From JBNJGT01 sp964473285 (GTDB lineage Archaea > Nanobdellota > Nanobdellia > Woesearchaeales > JACJVW01), in NCBI GenBank assembly GCA_964473285.1, contig CAYYOI010000008.1, forward strand, positions 1 through 50,004: DNA of 50,004 bases, in the 5' to 3' direction. Under the pieces are notes generated by a model. It was not told the origin of the DNA, searched no databases, and worked only from the letters and a program-made list of their open reading frames with translations. The position numbers and the translations under genes are program-made. Positions 6,834 through 15,699 of this stretch are shown piece by piece. How positions within the stretch are numbered: the stretch's first letter is position 1; every line of letters begins with the position of its first letter.

Positions 6834-7469
6834 TCAAAGATTAAATTTTCTTTTCAATAATTCACAACAAGAGTATATATGGCCTTTTAGAAATGGCTTT
6901 TTCAAAAATTCGTGTCCATTAACTTTTGGGAAATAATCTTTAAACCTTCCTTCAAAGATTGTTGTAAATGTACCTATCTCAAAACTAAAATGTGCATCGC
7001 TTGATGCAATTATAGGTTTCTTATTCTTCTTTGCAAAATCTACAGGATCGATTGCATTATAGACTGTCCTACTATTAAATCCCTCAATAAAATCTATATC
7101 CTCCATCAGATTAGGGACATTCAAGAACTTATAAAAACGAGATCGTGTTATATCAAAAGGATGGGCAACTCCCACTATGGCTCCTTGCCTTTTAACTTCC
7201 CTTATAACATCAAAATATGACCTTTCTTTAATTTCTTCCTCCACTCCCAAAACAATAAGCTCACAAAACTCTGTCTTGATTTCAGCTCCAATGATTATAT
7301 CAAGTTTGGTTTTATTCAATTGCTTTGCAACTACAGCCCCTTTTATGGTATTATGATCAGTTATAGCAATACCATCAAGACCTTTACTTATGGAGTTCTT
7401 TATTATCTCCTCTGGCAGCATATTACTGCAAGGAGAAAATCTTGAATGGATATGTAAGTCATATTTCAT
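6834..7469 (-). CDS. PHP-domain metal-dependent phosphoesterase
   Basis: The 211-residue protein has the full set of PHP metal ligands: DLHIHS (H6, H8), TDHN (D38, H39), GAEI (E63), AHP (H103), EGFN (E129, N132) and SSDAH (D158, H160). The layout is that of small stand-alone PHP enzymes of the TrpH/YciV type, which hydrolyse phosphate esters or short nucleotides with two or three metal ions. It is the last gene of a five-gene operon with radical SAM, acyl-reductase-like and UbiA genes, one base after the UbiA stop. A role in trimming a phosphorylated intermediate of that pathway is possible. Histidinol phosphatase is an alternative, but no histidine genes are nearby. Confidence 0.85.
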   Translation of the reverse strand: MKYDLHIHSRFSPCSNMLPEEIIKNSISKGLDGIAITDHNTIKGAVVAKQLNKTKLDIIIGAEIKTEFCELIVLGVEEEIKERSYFDVIREVKRQGAIVGVAHPFDITRSRFYKFLNVPNLMEDIDFIEGFNSRTVYNAIDPVDFAKKNKKPIIASSDAHFSFEIGTFTTIFEGRFKDYFPKVNGHEFLKKPFLKGHIYSCCELLKRKFNL

Positions 7470-7470
7470 T

Positions 7471-8271
7471 TTAATAAAACAGGAAAAATATCCTTTGTAT
7501 AAAATAGCTTCGATATTTGAATGACAAAACGATAGTAAACAAAAACAAAAAATTTACTACAATTGAAAAACCAAAAAGAGTCAGAATAAATGAAAAAAAC
7601 ACAAAAACATAACTCATTCTCCTAAGTGTATTTTCGTTATATTTTCTTAACAATGGTCGGATTTTTGGTCCATCTTCCTTTTTTTCTATTAACCTCTTCA
7701 CAACAAAAGTAGTTAACGAGAAAAGATAACCACTAACAAAAACAGGCCATAAGGAAAGATTCATCCCTTGAATCATAAAAGACCCAAAAAATATTTTTAA
7801 GGGAAGTGTAAAGCTTATGATAAAAACATCTAAGAATAAAATATGCTTAAAAAAAAGAGTATAAACAAGGTTCAGAAAAAAGAAAAGCAAAAAGAAATAG
7901 AATAAAGTTAGATCATAGAAAAAAGAAAAAACAACTGTACTTACCAATACTATTAAAGCATAAAACCCAGTCTCTTTAAGGTTTTTGACCCTGTTTTTTT
8001 TATGTTCGCTATGTTTATCAAATCGTCTGTCAAAGAAATTATTCAAGGCATAGATTCCTGTATAAAATAAAATAAATAGAAATAATGGAAACAAGACTAT
8101 TTTTCCACTTAATAGCATTCCTAGCAGAACCCAGCAAGCACCATAGAAAGAGAGCTGTATCCTCCACTTTTGGATTAAAGTTTTTTTCATTCTTTCCAAA
8201 TTCCTGTTTTTTGCTGAAACTAATCTTCCAAAATTTACATCATTACCTGGTAATATGAAAATTCCAATCAC
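7471..8271 (-). CDS. UbiA-family prenyltransferase-like membrane protein
   Basis: The 266-residue, Phe-rich membrane protein has seven to nine hydrophobic segments and the Asp-rich motif NNFFDRRFD (N77, D81, D85) followed by K/R residues, matching the NDxxDxxxD motif that binds Mg-prenyl diphosphate in UbiA enzymes. A second region with LDVFIISF and a following basic residue before GSF resembles the decaprenyl-phosphate phosphoribosyltransferase branch, although the second Asp-rich motif is weak. The substrate is unknown. The GTG start shares one base with the stop of the preceding radical SAM gene (TAGTG). An internal Met at residue 28 would trim a non-hydrophobic leader and is a possible alternative start. 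Confidence 0.8.
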   Translation of the reverse strand: MIGIFILPGNDVNFGRLVSAKNRNLERMKKTLIQKWRIQLSFYGACWVLLGMLLSGKIVLFPLFLFILFYTGIYALNNFFDRRFDKHSEHKKNRVKNLKETGFYALIVLVSTVVFSFFYDLTLFYFFLLFFFLNLVYTLFFKHILFLDVFIISFTLPLKIFFGSFMIQGMNLSLWPVFVSGYLFSLTTFVVKRLIEKKEDGPKIRPLLRKYNENTLRRMSYVFVFFSFILTLFGFSIVVNFLFLFTIVLSFKYRSYFIQRIFFLFY

Positions 8272-9484
8272 TAAGCACTCTTGAAATACCCCCTGCTCAA
8301 ATACAAGTACTTAATCCATGAAATTGGAGTATTCATCTGTCCAATGGAGCGGGTAAGAAGATTCCTCCAGGAGTAGAATCTCCTATAGCCCTTGGATATC
8401 CCTTCAAGCATATCTTCGATATCCACTTGTTTTGGGTCAACAAGATAATCATAAACCAACTCATTTTTCTTCGATTCATACAAAGGGGTTCCCGAAAACG
8501 CGGCCAGTGAGTGAAAATTAACCATATCGATCTTATTCCTGAGACAAAAATCAACGGTCTTATCTATATCAGAAAGCTGGTCATGGTCAAAACAGAATAT
8601 GAATCCAGCCCATACAATGATATTATTACGTTTCAAGGTATGGATACATTTCTCAAATTCTTTCATTTTGCCTTTCCTGGAAACCTCATCCAAGGATTCC
8701 TGATTAAGGCTTTCAATCCCCACAAAAAGCCTTTTGCAACCCGAACCTCTTGCCAATTGTACCAGTCTTTCATTCTTTGCAAAATGGAGAGGTACTTGTG
8801 CTCCCCATCTAATACCCAAAGGCTTGAGTGCTTTAAACAATGATTCTGCAAATCCCATATCAGCCACCAGATTATCATCCACAAGACACTTTTTGCATTA
8901 TTGATCCTGATCTCCTTAACAATATCCTTTATCTCTCTATGTCGTATATTTTTCCCTGAAAATTTCGAGACAGTGCAGAAATCACAGTTATGCGCGCAAC
9001 CACGTGAGGCCTGGACCAAAAGCGGCATGCTCACATAAAAAGCTGGTTTTTCCTGTCTGTATCTGGGACCTACCAAAGGAAATTTCTTCATATCAATAAT
9101 TCCTCCATGATAAATCACTTTAAGTTGCCCATTAGAAAAATCATCCAACACTTTCAGCCAGATTTCTTCAGCCTCTCCAGTAACTATACTATCAGCGTGC
9201 ATTGCTGCCTCTTCCTGCTCAAAAGTTGTATGAACCCCTCTTATTACTACCTGCATTCCACGTTTCCTGAAAAAATCTGCAAGGTTATATGCTGACCCAG
9301 CAGTAAAAGAAGAACATGTGATACCAACCAGATCATACTTTCTTCTCAGAATCCTGTCAAAATTAGCATCGATTATATCAACATCCCATCCTTTGGACAA
9401 TTCACCAAGAACACTTAAAGATAAAGGTACAAGCCGGTATGGCATCACATACGAGAATCTCGGTTGTATCAAAGCAAGCCTCAT
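8271..9484 (-). pseudogene. B12-binding radical SAM protein, frameshifted (two fragments)
   Basis: Two overlapping frames form one enzyme. The first (9484 down) holds a B12-binding-like domain (residues 1-130, with GVHTTFEQEEAAMHAD and GEAEEIW) and the 4Fe-4S/SAM motif RGCAHNCDFC (C163, C167, C170). The second (8882 down to 8271) begins with DDNLVAD and carries the rest of the TIM barrel, including FVGIESL. They meet at a run of five A on the coding strand (8890-8894). Adding one A restores N-A-K-K-C-L-V-D-D-N, the expected strand before the VDDN motif. The restored protein is about 404 residues. This is either a homopolymer sequencing error or a true recent frameshift. It overlaps the acyl-reductase-like gene by 4 bp and abuts UbiA, so it belongs to the same operon. 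Confidence 0.85.
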
Positions 9485-10368
9485 ATTAAAAACCCCTGTT
9501 CTTTTGCAAGTTTTCCAATCCTATCCACAAGCTCCAGGTCAAACTGTTTTCCCACGCAAAAATGCTTATCATGCTCAGCCATTCCCAGAATAAATGCCTC
9601 TGCCATGCATGCATAAACCTGGTTCTTTCCAAGATCAAAATCTATTCCAAAATCAACCTCCCCCGGAACTTGCACAACACCCCCTTCAAGAAGAGTTATA
9701 TCATCCCGAAAAATATTGCGGGAAATGTCTGATGGTTTTGCAGCATCCAGTACCAAGGCTCCTGTTTTTAGCTGTTCCGAATCAATGACACTCCCGATTG
9801 TACTAGATGCTGAAATTATTATGTCAGCATCATAGACCTCATCAATATTTTCCCTTTTCACTTTTACAATATCATAATCACTGGAAAGCTGTGAGACTGC
9901 TGAACCGATGGCTCCATCCCCTCCGATAATCGCAATCTTTGATTCTGCAGTAAAATAAGGCCTTGCCTGCTCCATCACTGAATATACAGTAAAAGCCCTT
10001 CCGGTTGTAATCCCAACAGGGCTATCTGAGACCAAATCAACACCTTGATTGCTAGCAATAGCAGAATAGGCCCCAAGACTCATGATGCCAACTCCTTCCT
10101 TATGAGCAAGTTTGCAGGCATCCAGTAAGCGTTTTCTCACAAATCTTTTTGGAAGGGTTTTCATCTGATGAGCAGTCAAAGGAACTATTATTATCATGCT
10201 TTCATGCCCCGCAATATTAAATCTGGATTGAACAAAAGGCTTAATATGAGCAGTCACTCCAGATATGATCTTATCTGGAATAAATGTTCCCCATATTCTT
10301 GCACCCATGTACCAGGACCTTCTTATATAAGACAGATCCAATGGATGCATCAAAAAAGCTGATTTCAT
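9481..10368 (-). CDS. Acyl-ACP reductase-like (AAR/shikimate dehydrogenase-like) NAD(P)-binding protein
   Basis: The 295-residue protein resembles cyanobacterial fatty acyl-ACP reductase, which makes aldehydes from acyl thioesters. Shared marks are MSLGAYSAI (96-103), ITTGRAFTV (120-128), the Rossmann loop IGGDGAIGSA (148-157), DAAKPSDISR (208-217), EGGVVQVPG (228-236) and ACMAEA (253-258). In the cyanobacterial enzyme the Cys in the ACxAE segment forms the acyl-thioester; C254 is the equivalent here. Whether this archaeal protein acts on an acyl-ACP, acyl-CoA or another thioester is unknown. It overlaps both radical SAM genes by 4 bp, giving tight translational coupling in the operon. Confidence 0.72.
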   Translation of the reverse strand: MKSAFLMHPLDLSYIRRSWYMGARIWGTFIPDKIISGVTAHIKPFVQSRFNIAGHESMIIIVPLTAHQMKTLPKRFVRKRLLDACKLAHKEGVGIMSLGAYSAIASNQGVDLVSDSPVGITTGRAFTVYSVMEQARPYFTAESKIAIIGGDGAIGSAVSQLSSDYDIVKVKRENIDEVYDADIIISASSTIGSVIDSEQLKTGALVLDAAKPSDISRNIFRDDITLLEGGVVQVPGEVDFGIDFDLGKNQVYACMAEAFILGMAEHDKHFCVGKQFDLELVDRIGKLAKEQGFLI

Positions 10369-11885
10369 TTATCATACCACTCAGGTTTTTTCCCGTACTC
10401 TATCACATTACTCCCCTTCACTACATCTATTACTCCCCTGTATAATCCCTTCAAAAGCTTTTTGGTAAGAGACCTTTGAATACACCGCTTTCTTTCATCC
10501 TTTTCCATAAACGCCCGAACATATAAGGTTGGATGAAATATATAACTTAAAAGACATCCCTTGAACCACCAATCCAATTGCTCACGTGTCATTTTTTTTG
10601 TGCCCATGACCGGCCGATGCAGGTTCCATGATATGAAATCCTCATTTGTAAATTCAGAGGCATATTCCTCCCAAAGCTCTGTTCCAGGATAAGGTGTAAA
10701 AGGGAGGATAAACTGGAAATCACAGACATTCCGGTATATGAATCTCTTTATATCCTTAAGTTCTTTTCGCCCGTCATCAGGCATGCCATAAATGAGTGTA
10801 GCAATGGTATAAACCGAACTATAATTGCGTAATATACGAAAAGCATTCAGGCATGTCTGGTAATTCTTGTTTTGTGCCCTCAGTTCATCATTATCTTGAG
10901 CATTCAATCTCTCCATACCCACAACAGATTGAACAAGACCCATATCAACCATCTGCTTTAATATCCCTTGCTTCTCGTCACGGACAATACAGTCAGCACG
11001 CATCCATGCAGTATGATTGACAAAAAGATCGTGTTTCTTTAGAAGATCAAAATATTCCTTGTTCCACCTGGGATCAAGATTGAAGGTGCCATCAACCCAA
11101 TTCAATGTCTTTCGCCCATAGTGCTCCACAAGCAGACGCGTTTCCTCAAAACTTCTCCTGGCAGACTTGGTTCGGTAACAACTCCTTCCCTTATGGCTAT
11201 ACAATGCATTGATACTGCAAAAAGAGCAGCCCCCGCTGCATCCCCTTCCATGTTCGATAGCTGCATAATCCTTATGGTTAGAGCTGTCCACACCATATAA
11301 TCCCATTGGTAACAGATCATAGGCAGGTAATGGTATTAGGTCCATGTCAACAGGCTCTTGCTCAGGAGTTTCTTTCAATGTGCCCTTCTCAAGATAAGAT
11401 AATCCGTAAACATCAGATAAAGAAAAAACAGTCTTTTCCCCTCCAGTTATATAATCAGTAACATGTTTTTTTCCTGCAAGAACTGCAACCAATTCCAAAA
11501 GAACCTGTTCGCCCTCCCCCCTGACAATATAATCAAATCCCCAATCCTGTAAAGCCTTCAATGCCTTATATGTGAAGAAATAGCCTCCCCCGACAACAAT
11601 AGTACTAGGATATTTCTCTTTGATCATTCCTGCCAATCGAATGGCCTCATGCGCTGAAGCAGTCTCATCCCCAAGACATACAACATCAGCTGAAAAATCC
11701 TTTAGTTCTTTTTGCAGGCTTGCCCATCCTTTCTTTTCAACAAGGCAATCCAGGATTCCCACATCAAATCCGTTTGCTCGGAGCACAGCTGCCATTGAAG
11801 CAAAACCTAATGGTTGCCAGAAGCTGCTGGACTCAGAATTCCAGGGCCACAAGTACCGAGGCGGCCGCACCATGAGTATTTTCAT
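10365..11885 (-). CDS. B12-binding radical SAM protein
   Basis: Starting at the Met at 11885 the protein has 506 residues and opens directly with the B12-binding domain (MKILMVRPPRYL, then VVGGGY and VRGEGE). The radical SAM core has HGRGCSGGCSFC (C216, C220, C223), followed by a TIM barrel with NWVDGTFNLD and GMERLN segments and a C-terminal extension of basic helices. Such class B enzymes include methylases and the archaeal GDGT ring synthases, but no subgroup can be assigned. The frame stays open to 11969. Met at 11930 is a possible start too, with a TATA-like element about 26 bp before it (near 11951-11962), but a shorter A/T stretch precedes 11885 as well. It is the first gene of the five-gene operon. 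Confidence 0.88.
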   Translation of the reverse strand: MKILMVRPPRYLWPWNSESSSFWQPLGFASMAAVLRANGFDVGILDCLVEKKGWASLQKELKDFSADVVCLGDETASAHEAIRLAGMIKEKYPSTIVVGGGYFFTYKALKALQDWGFDYIVRGEGEQVLLELVAVLAGKKHVTDYITGGEKTVFSLSDVYGLSYLEKGTLKETPEQEPVDMDLIPLPAYDLLPMGLYGVDSSNHKDYAAIEHGRGCSGGCSFCSINALYSHKGRSCYRTKSARRSFEETRLLVEHYGRKTLNWVDGTFNLDPRWNKEYFDLLKKHDLFVNHTAWMRADCIVRDEKQGILKQMVDMGLVQSVVGMERLNAQDNDELRAQNKNYQTCLNAFRILRNYSSVYTIATLIYGMPDDGRKELKDIKRFIYRNVCDFQFILPFTPYPGTELWEEYASEFTNEDFISWNLHRPVMGTKKMTREQLDWWFKGCLLSYIFHPTLYVRAFMEKDERKRCIQRSLTKKLLKGLYRGVIDVVKGSNVIEYGKKPEWYDK

Positions 11886-11950
11886 ATCCAAAGCGACCCA
11901 TTGCGGCTTTTTATTTTTTACCCAATTCATATTAAAAAAAGTATTACCAA

Positions 11951-11966
11951 AAATATTATAAAAAAT
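11951..11966 (-). promoter_or_regulatory. TATA-like element of the radical SAM operon
   Basis: Read on the minus strand GATTTTTTATAATATT lies about 26 bp before the Met codon at 11930 and about 70 bp before that at 11885. It is the best TATA match in the divergent region; which start it serves is uncertain. Confidence 0.4.
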
Positions 11967-11990
11967 CATTAAAAACTAATGTAAATTATT

Positions 11991-12065
11991 ATTTAAAAAG
12001 GTATTTAAGATTATATTAAAGAAAATATAGATAAAGTTATTAATAAAAACATTTAAAAAGGTATT
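11991..12065 (+). repeat. 15-bp direct repeat, exactly 60 bp apart, upstream of the AbrB-type gene
   Basis: ATTTAAAAAGGTATT occurs at 11991-12005 and again at 12051-12065. The second copy is centred about 26 bp before the ATG at 12081, so its TTTAAAAA part is also the likely TATA box of a leaderless transcript. A repeat that spans the TATA box and is duplicated upstream is a good candidate operator for self-regulation by the encoded DNA-binding protein. Confidence 0.55.
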
Positions 12066-12080
12066 AATCAAATACACTTC

Positions 12081-12389
12081 ATGGTCAAACGCAGGGTTCA
12101 GCAGACGAACAAATCGCAATTCACCCTTACGATTCCAAAAACGTTTGCTGAACTTCTGGGTTACTCAAAAGACACAGTTCTTGCATTTTCTATGGAAAGT
12201 AATAGAGACATCACTCTGAAACCTGCAAAGAGAGCAAACAAATCCACAAGGATGAAAGTGCAAAGAACTTCAAATGACCAGTTTATAGTGACTTTTCCAA
12301 AGCACATCGCCTATGTGCTTGACATAAGAAAAGGTGATACCTTAAGCTTCACCCTTTCCGAAGAGATGGAACTTGTATTAAAAAAATAA
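12081..12389 (+). CDS. Tandem AbrB/MazE-type swapped-hairpin DNA-binding protein
   Basis: The 102-residue protein consists of two AbrB-like units (about 4-48 and 58-102). Each has the QFTLTIPKTFAELLGYSKDT or QFIVTFPKHIAYVLDIRKGD pattern, in which a Pro-Lys turn is followed by a helix and then a hydrophobic hairpin ending in LKP or LVLKK. Such proteins bind AT-rich operators and often regulate their own promoters. With two units in one chain, a monomer could mimic the usual dimer. It precedes the 1098-residue surface protein gene by 13 bp, suggesting a shared transcript, and a 15-bp direct repeat lies in its promoter. It may control the surface protein; no toxin partner is present. Confidence 0.85.
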   Translation: MVKRRVQQTNKSQFTLTIPKTFAELLGYSKDTVLAFSMESNRDITLKPAKRANKSTRMKVQRTSNDQFIVTFPKHIAYVLDIRKGDTLSFTLSEEMELVLKK

Positions 12390-12402
12390 TTTGTATTGAA
12401 AA

Positions 12403-15400
12403 ATGAAAAGAGGTCAGATAACAGTATTCATAATCCTAGGATTAGTTATCCTTATATCAATAATGTTAATTCTGGTCCTCACCTCCCAGGATAAGGAAGA
12501 TTCTCCTCCTGTTTCTACCCAAGAAGCCCAAAAGATAAATGTGTACGTCCAATCATGTCTGGAAGATGTAAGCACACCTCTTATTCATAATATTACAAGA
12601 AATGGGGGAACCCTAAACCGGACACGCCTGGATAATATAACTCATCAAAATATAACATATCCTTATCATTGCAGATATGAAACAGGTAGTGGTTGTGTGA
12701 ATGAGCTTATTACAAGAACAAGTATAGAAGAAGAACTCAATAAAAAAATAAGGGAAGATATACAAGGATGCGTCAACCTATCTAGTTTTGAAGAGACAGG
12801 ATATACTATAGAAGAAGGAACACCTTCTGTTTCCACAAACATAGGAGTAAATGAAGTATTCATCACGATAGATTATCCCATACGCCTATCCAAATTTGAC
12901 TTTTCAATACGAACAGATGATATAAGCATATCTGTAGAAAGCTTTCTGGGTTATTTATTTGATCTTCGCACACAGATATTGAACTCTGAGATTCAGGATG
13001 AATTATTTGACATAGATAAATGGATGAGATACAATGGAGATACATTCATTGAAAGGTATCGCCCATACCCTGATACAGTATACAAGATAAATCGCTACAA
13101 TACCAAGACAAGACAGGATGAAGAGTTCAGGTTTGCAATAGAAGGATTAGATACTGTTGAATTTGTCGAACAACCCTATGATCTTCCTGAAGAGAGTTAT
13201 AATGGATATTGTATAACCCCTGATAATAACTGCCATTTTAACCCCGAAGATACAGGAGCCTGCAATGATGCAGGAGGTCAAATCTCCTCCAGTCCTTCAA
13301 AAGATCAATGTATTGGAACATCAAAAATAATGGATAGAGCTGGAAAAGAATTGCCAAGATTGATGAGATACCTCACAGAATGCACTGATGGGGTATGCAA
13401 AGATTGCCCTGATGGCCACAAGCATGGAGAATCCTGGTGCCATTATGAAGATCCTGTGGGTAATGGATGGGACACTCCTGGATCAAGACATTATGTCAAG
13501 AAATGTTTTGACGGAAAGATTATCTTGGAACCCTGCAGGGATTACCGTGAAGAGATCTGTGTAGAAGACGATACTATGCAAAGAGCCATCTGTAAACCAA
13601 ACAGGTGGCAGGATTGTGCTGCTCAGACAAATGAAGCAGACTGTGAAGACAAATCTTTGAGGGATTGCTCATGGACAGAAACACTTGCAGATACAACAAC
13701 CCCCACCTTTGGTATAAAAAGACAGGATCACTTATGCCATCCAAAAGTGCCTCCTGGATCCAAGCACTGGATTCTGCCTGTCAATGATGTATGCCAGGTA
13801 GCAAGCGAATACAGGGAATGTGACGGTTTCTACTGCCCATCTAAGATGTATGATAAGATTACACTGAATTGCATGTATCAAGGGGATTGTGGAGCAAGCA
13901 GAAACTTTTTAGGAACATTCAGTGATAAAGGGTTCCTCACAGTAAATCAGACACCTATATTCTACAGTGTTAATAAGAGCTTCGAGGAAACCAGCATACC
14001 ATTACAAGGCCTCAGCATGCATCAACAATCCATACCCTCTTCTGTTTTTGATAATCCAAATGGTACCCCTGACTCAATAATGACTGCAATGGAGGAATTC
14101 ATAGACGAAGCGAGCGGGTGGGATGCATGCGATTTCTGTGATTGTGTTGCAGGAGTTCCTGTAGGAGATTGTTCTCAGGACAAATTGATCACTTATCCTT
14201 TCCTATGCTTAAGCTGGGAAGCCCCTGATGGCGCATCTGACTGCGAACAATGTCATAACATGACAGGGCCTTGCACAGAATACCGCTGCAAGAGTATAGG
14301 CAAACGATGCATATATGAAGAAAGAGATGGCTTTGGATTTTGCAGGACACCTGAACCTGACACAACAGGTCCTGATGTGACCTTCATCAATGCGACCGGT
14401 AAAAATACCTCTTTTGAATATAACCCTTCCTCTTTATGGGATGGGATAAACTCAAGAGAAGTCAATGAATACTGGCTTTGCAACGAGGATTGCAATGATG
14501 ATTTTACCGGAGATGATGGAATTGAAGCAAATTCAAGAATCTCAATCTCATTCAACCTCTCAGAACCTGCAAAATGTAAGGTATTTCCCCTTCCGATTTG
14601 GGAATATGATGAAATCCCTCTTTTCGCAACACAGGACTATACAAGCACCTTCAACACAACCTACAAATATACGCATACGATAAGGTCCACTGATAGAATG
14701 AAAGAGTATCTTGAAAGCATATCCTCTTATGCAAGTTTCTACATGCTCATAAATGCAAGCAGGATAGATAATTTAGTATGGTCAATGACACATTCAACTG
14801 CTGAATTATTATCTGATTTTGGTGAAGACCCTTCTCCTGCTTATGAGCTCTATGACAATTTCAGTATGAGTGTCCTCCCAAAAATAGAGGAATTCCTGAA
14901 CCCTATCCAGGAAGGGATGTTCAGGTATATTGCACAGACAGAATCTAAGCAACAAAGCCTTTTCATCAAATGTAAGGATAGGGCAGGTAATGTTCAAAAA
15001 GAGGAATATCTGATAAAATATACAATTGCTGAAGACAGGACACCACCCAAAATAAGGCATATATACCCTGCAAACACCAGCTCCATTGATGAAGGGGAAA
15101 ATATAACTGTAAGATTCAATGAGCCTATACAATGCAAGTATGATTATGATGAAAACAATTTCTCTGAAATGACAGATTACATGGATTGCCCAATTTCGAT
15201 ATTTGATATATTCAAGCAAGGCTACTCATGCACCATGCAAATGGAATTCGAAGATGACCCTGAAGATATCTTCATATCATGCCTTGACCAGCCAGCAATA
15301 GAATACGGTTTCAATATCACCTTGCAAAATACAGGGAGTGGTCCTGTTAGTATAATCCCTCAACCCCCAGGAATTACTAATTACATAAAGGAAGAAACAG

Positions 15401-15699
15401 GCTCACTTACCATAAGAAAGCCTTTCAATCTTCCAGAAAATTGGACTCTTGCTTATAGTACAGGTAATGAGATGGACCTTAATCTAAACCTCAGTTTTGA
15501 ATATTATTGCAGGTATTCAAACAAAAGCGAACCATTCACTGAAATGCATAACGCCTTCTTGAATTATGGTGAGAGAGTCATTACGACATTTGAAGATATT
15601 GATTCAACACCTGAAACAAAGCATATAAGATGTATCAGAAAAAGAGATGTTACAAGAAATGAAGGAAACTATAACCTTCAATACTCAGAGGATATCTGA
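12403..15699 (+). CDS. Large Cys-rich surface protein with pilin-like (class III) signal sequence
   Basis: No named family recognised. The 1098-residue protein begins MKRGQITVFIILGLVILISI, the K/R-G-Q plus hydrophobic helix pattern of archaeal class III signal peptides. Proteins starting this way and continuing with a YVQSCLEDV-type helix are a common DPANN group. The ectodomain has many Asn-X-Ser/Thr sites, a Cys-rich centre (about 270-660) and, after about residue 660, Ig-like modules with TGPDVTFINATG and DRTPPKIRHIYP entries and a CKDRAGN strand-turn, like the modules in the giant protein at the other end of the window. It is probably membrane-anchored outside the cell. It shares a transcript with the AbrB-type regulator and overlaps the convergent ABC ATPase gene by 22 bp. 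Confidence 0.8.
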   Translation: MKRGQITVFIILGLVILISIMLILVLTSQDKEDSPPVSTQEAQKINVYVQSCLEDVSTPLIHNITRNGGTLNRTRLDNITHQNITYPYHCRYETGSGCVNELITRTSIEEELNKKIREDIQGCVNLSSFEETGYTIEEGTPSVSTNIGVNEVFITIDYPIRLSKFDFSIRTDDISISVESFLGYLFDLRTQILNSEIQDELFDIDKWMRYNGDTFIERYRPYPDTVYKINRYNTKTRQDEEFRFAIEGLDTVEFVEQPYDLPEESYNGYCITPDNNCHFNPEDTGACNDAGGQISSSPSKDQCIGTSKIMDRAGKELPRLMRYLTECTDGVCKDCPDGHKHGESWCHYEDPVGNGWDTPGSRHYVKKCFDGKIILEPCRDYREEICVEDDTMQRAICKPNRWQDCAAQTNEADCEDKSLRDCSWTETLADTTTPTFGIKRQDHLCHPKVPPGSKHWILPVNDVCQVASEYRECDGFYCPSKMYDKITLNCMYQGDCGASRNFLGTFSDKGFLTVNQTPIFYSVNKSFEETSIPLQGLSMHQQSIPSSVFDNPNGTPDSIMTAMEEFIDEASGWDACDFCDCVAGVPVGDCSQDKLITYPFLCLSWEAPDGASDCEQCHNMTGPCTEYRCKSIGKRCIYEERDGFGFCRTPEPDTTGPDVTFINATGKNTSFEYNPSSLWDGINSREVNEYWLCNEDCNDDFTGDDGIEANSRISISFNLSEPAKCKVFPLPIWEYDEIPLFATQDYTSTFNTTYKYTHTIRSTDRMKEYLESISSYASFYMLINASRIDNLVWSMTHSTAELLSDFGEDPSPAYELYDNFSMSVLPKIEEFLNPIQEGMFRYIAQTESKQQSLFIKCKDRAGNVQKEEYLIKYTIAEDRTPPKIRHIYPANTSSIDEGENITVRFNEPIQCKYDYDENNFSEMTDYMDCPISIFDIFKQGYSCTMQMEFEDDPEDIFISCLDQPAIEYGFNITLQNTGSGPVSIIPQPPGITNYIKEETGSLTIRKPFNLPENWTLAYSTGNEMDLNLNLSFEYYCRYSNKSEPFTEMHNAFLNYGERVITTFEDIDSTPETKHIRCIRKRDVTRNEGNYNLQYSEDI

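Noticed and set aside
8271..8882. Independent 203-residue gene
   Set aside because: It lacks its own radical SAM Cys motif and continues the barrel of the upstream frame after a single-base shift.
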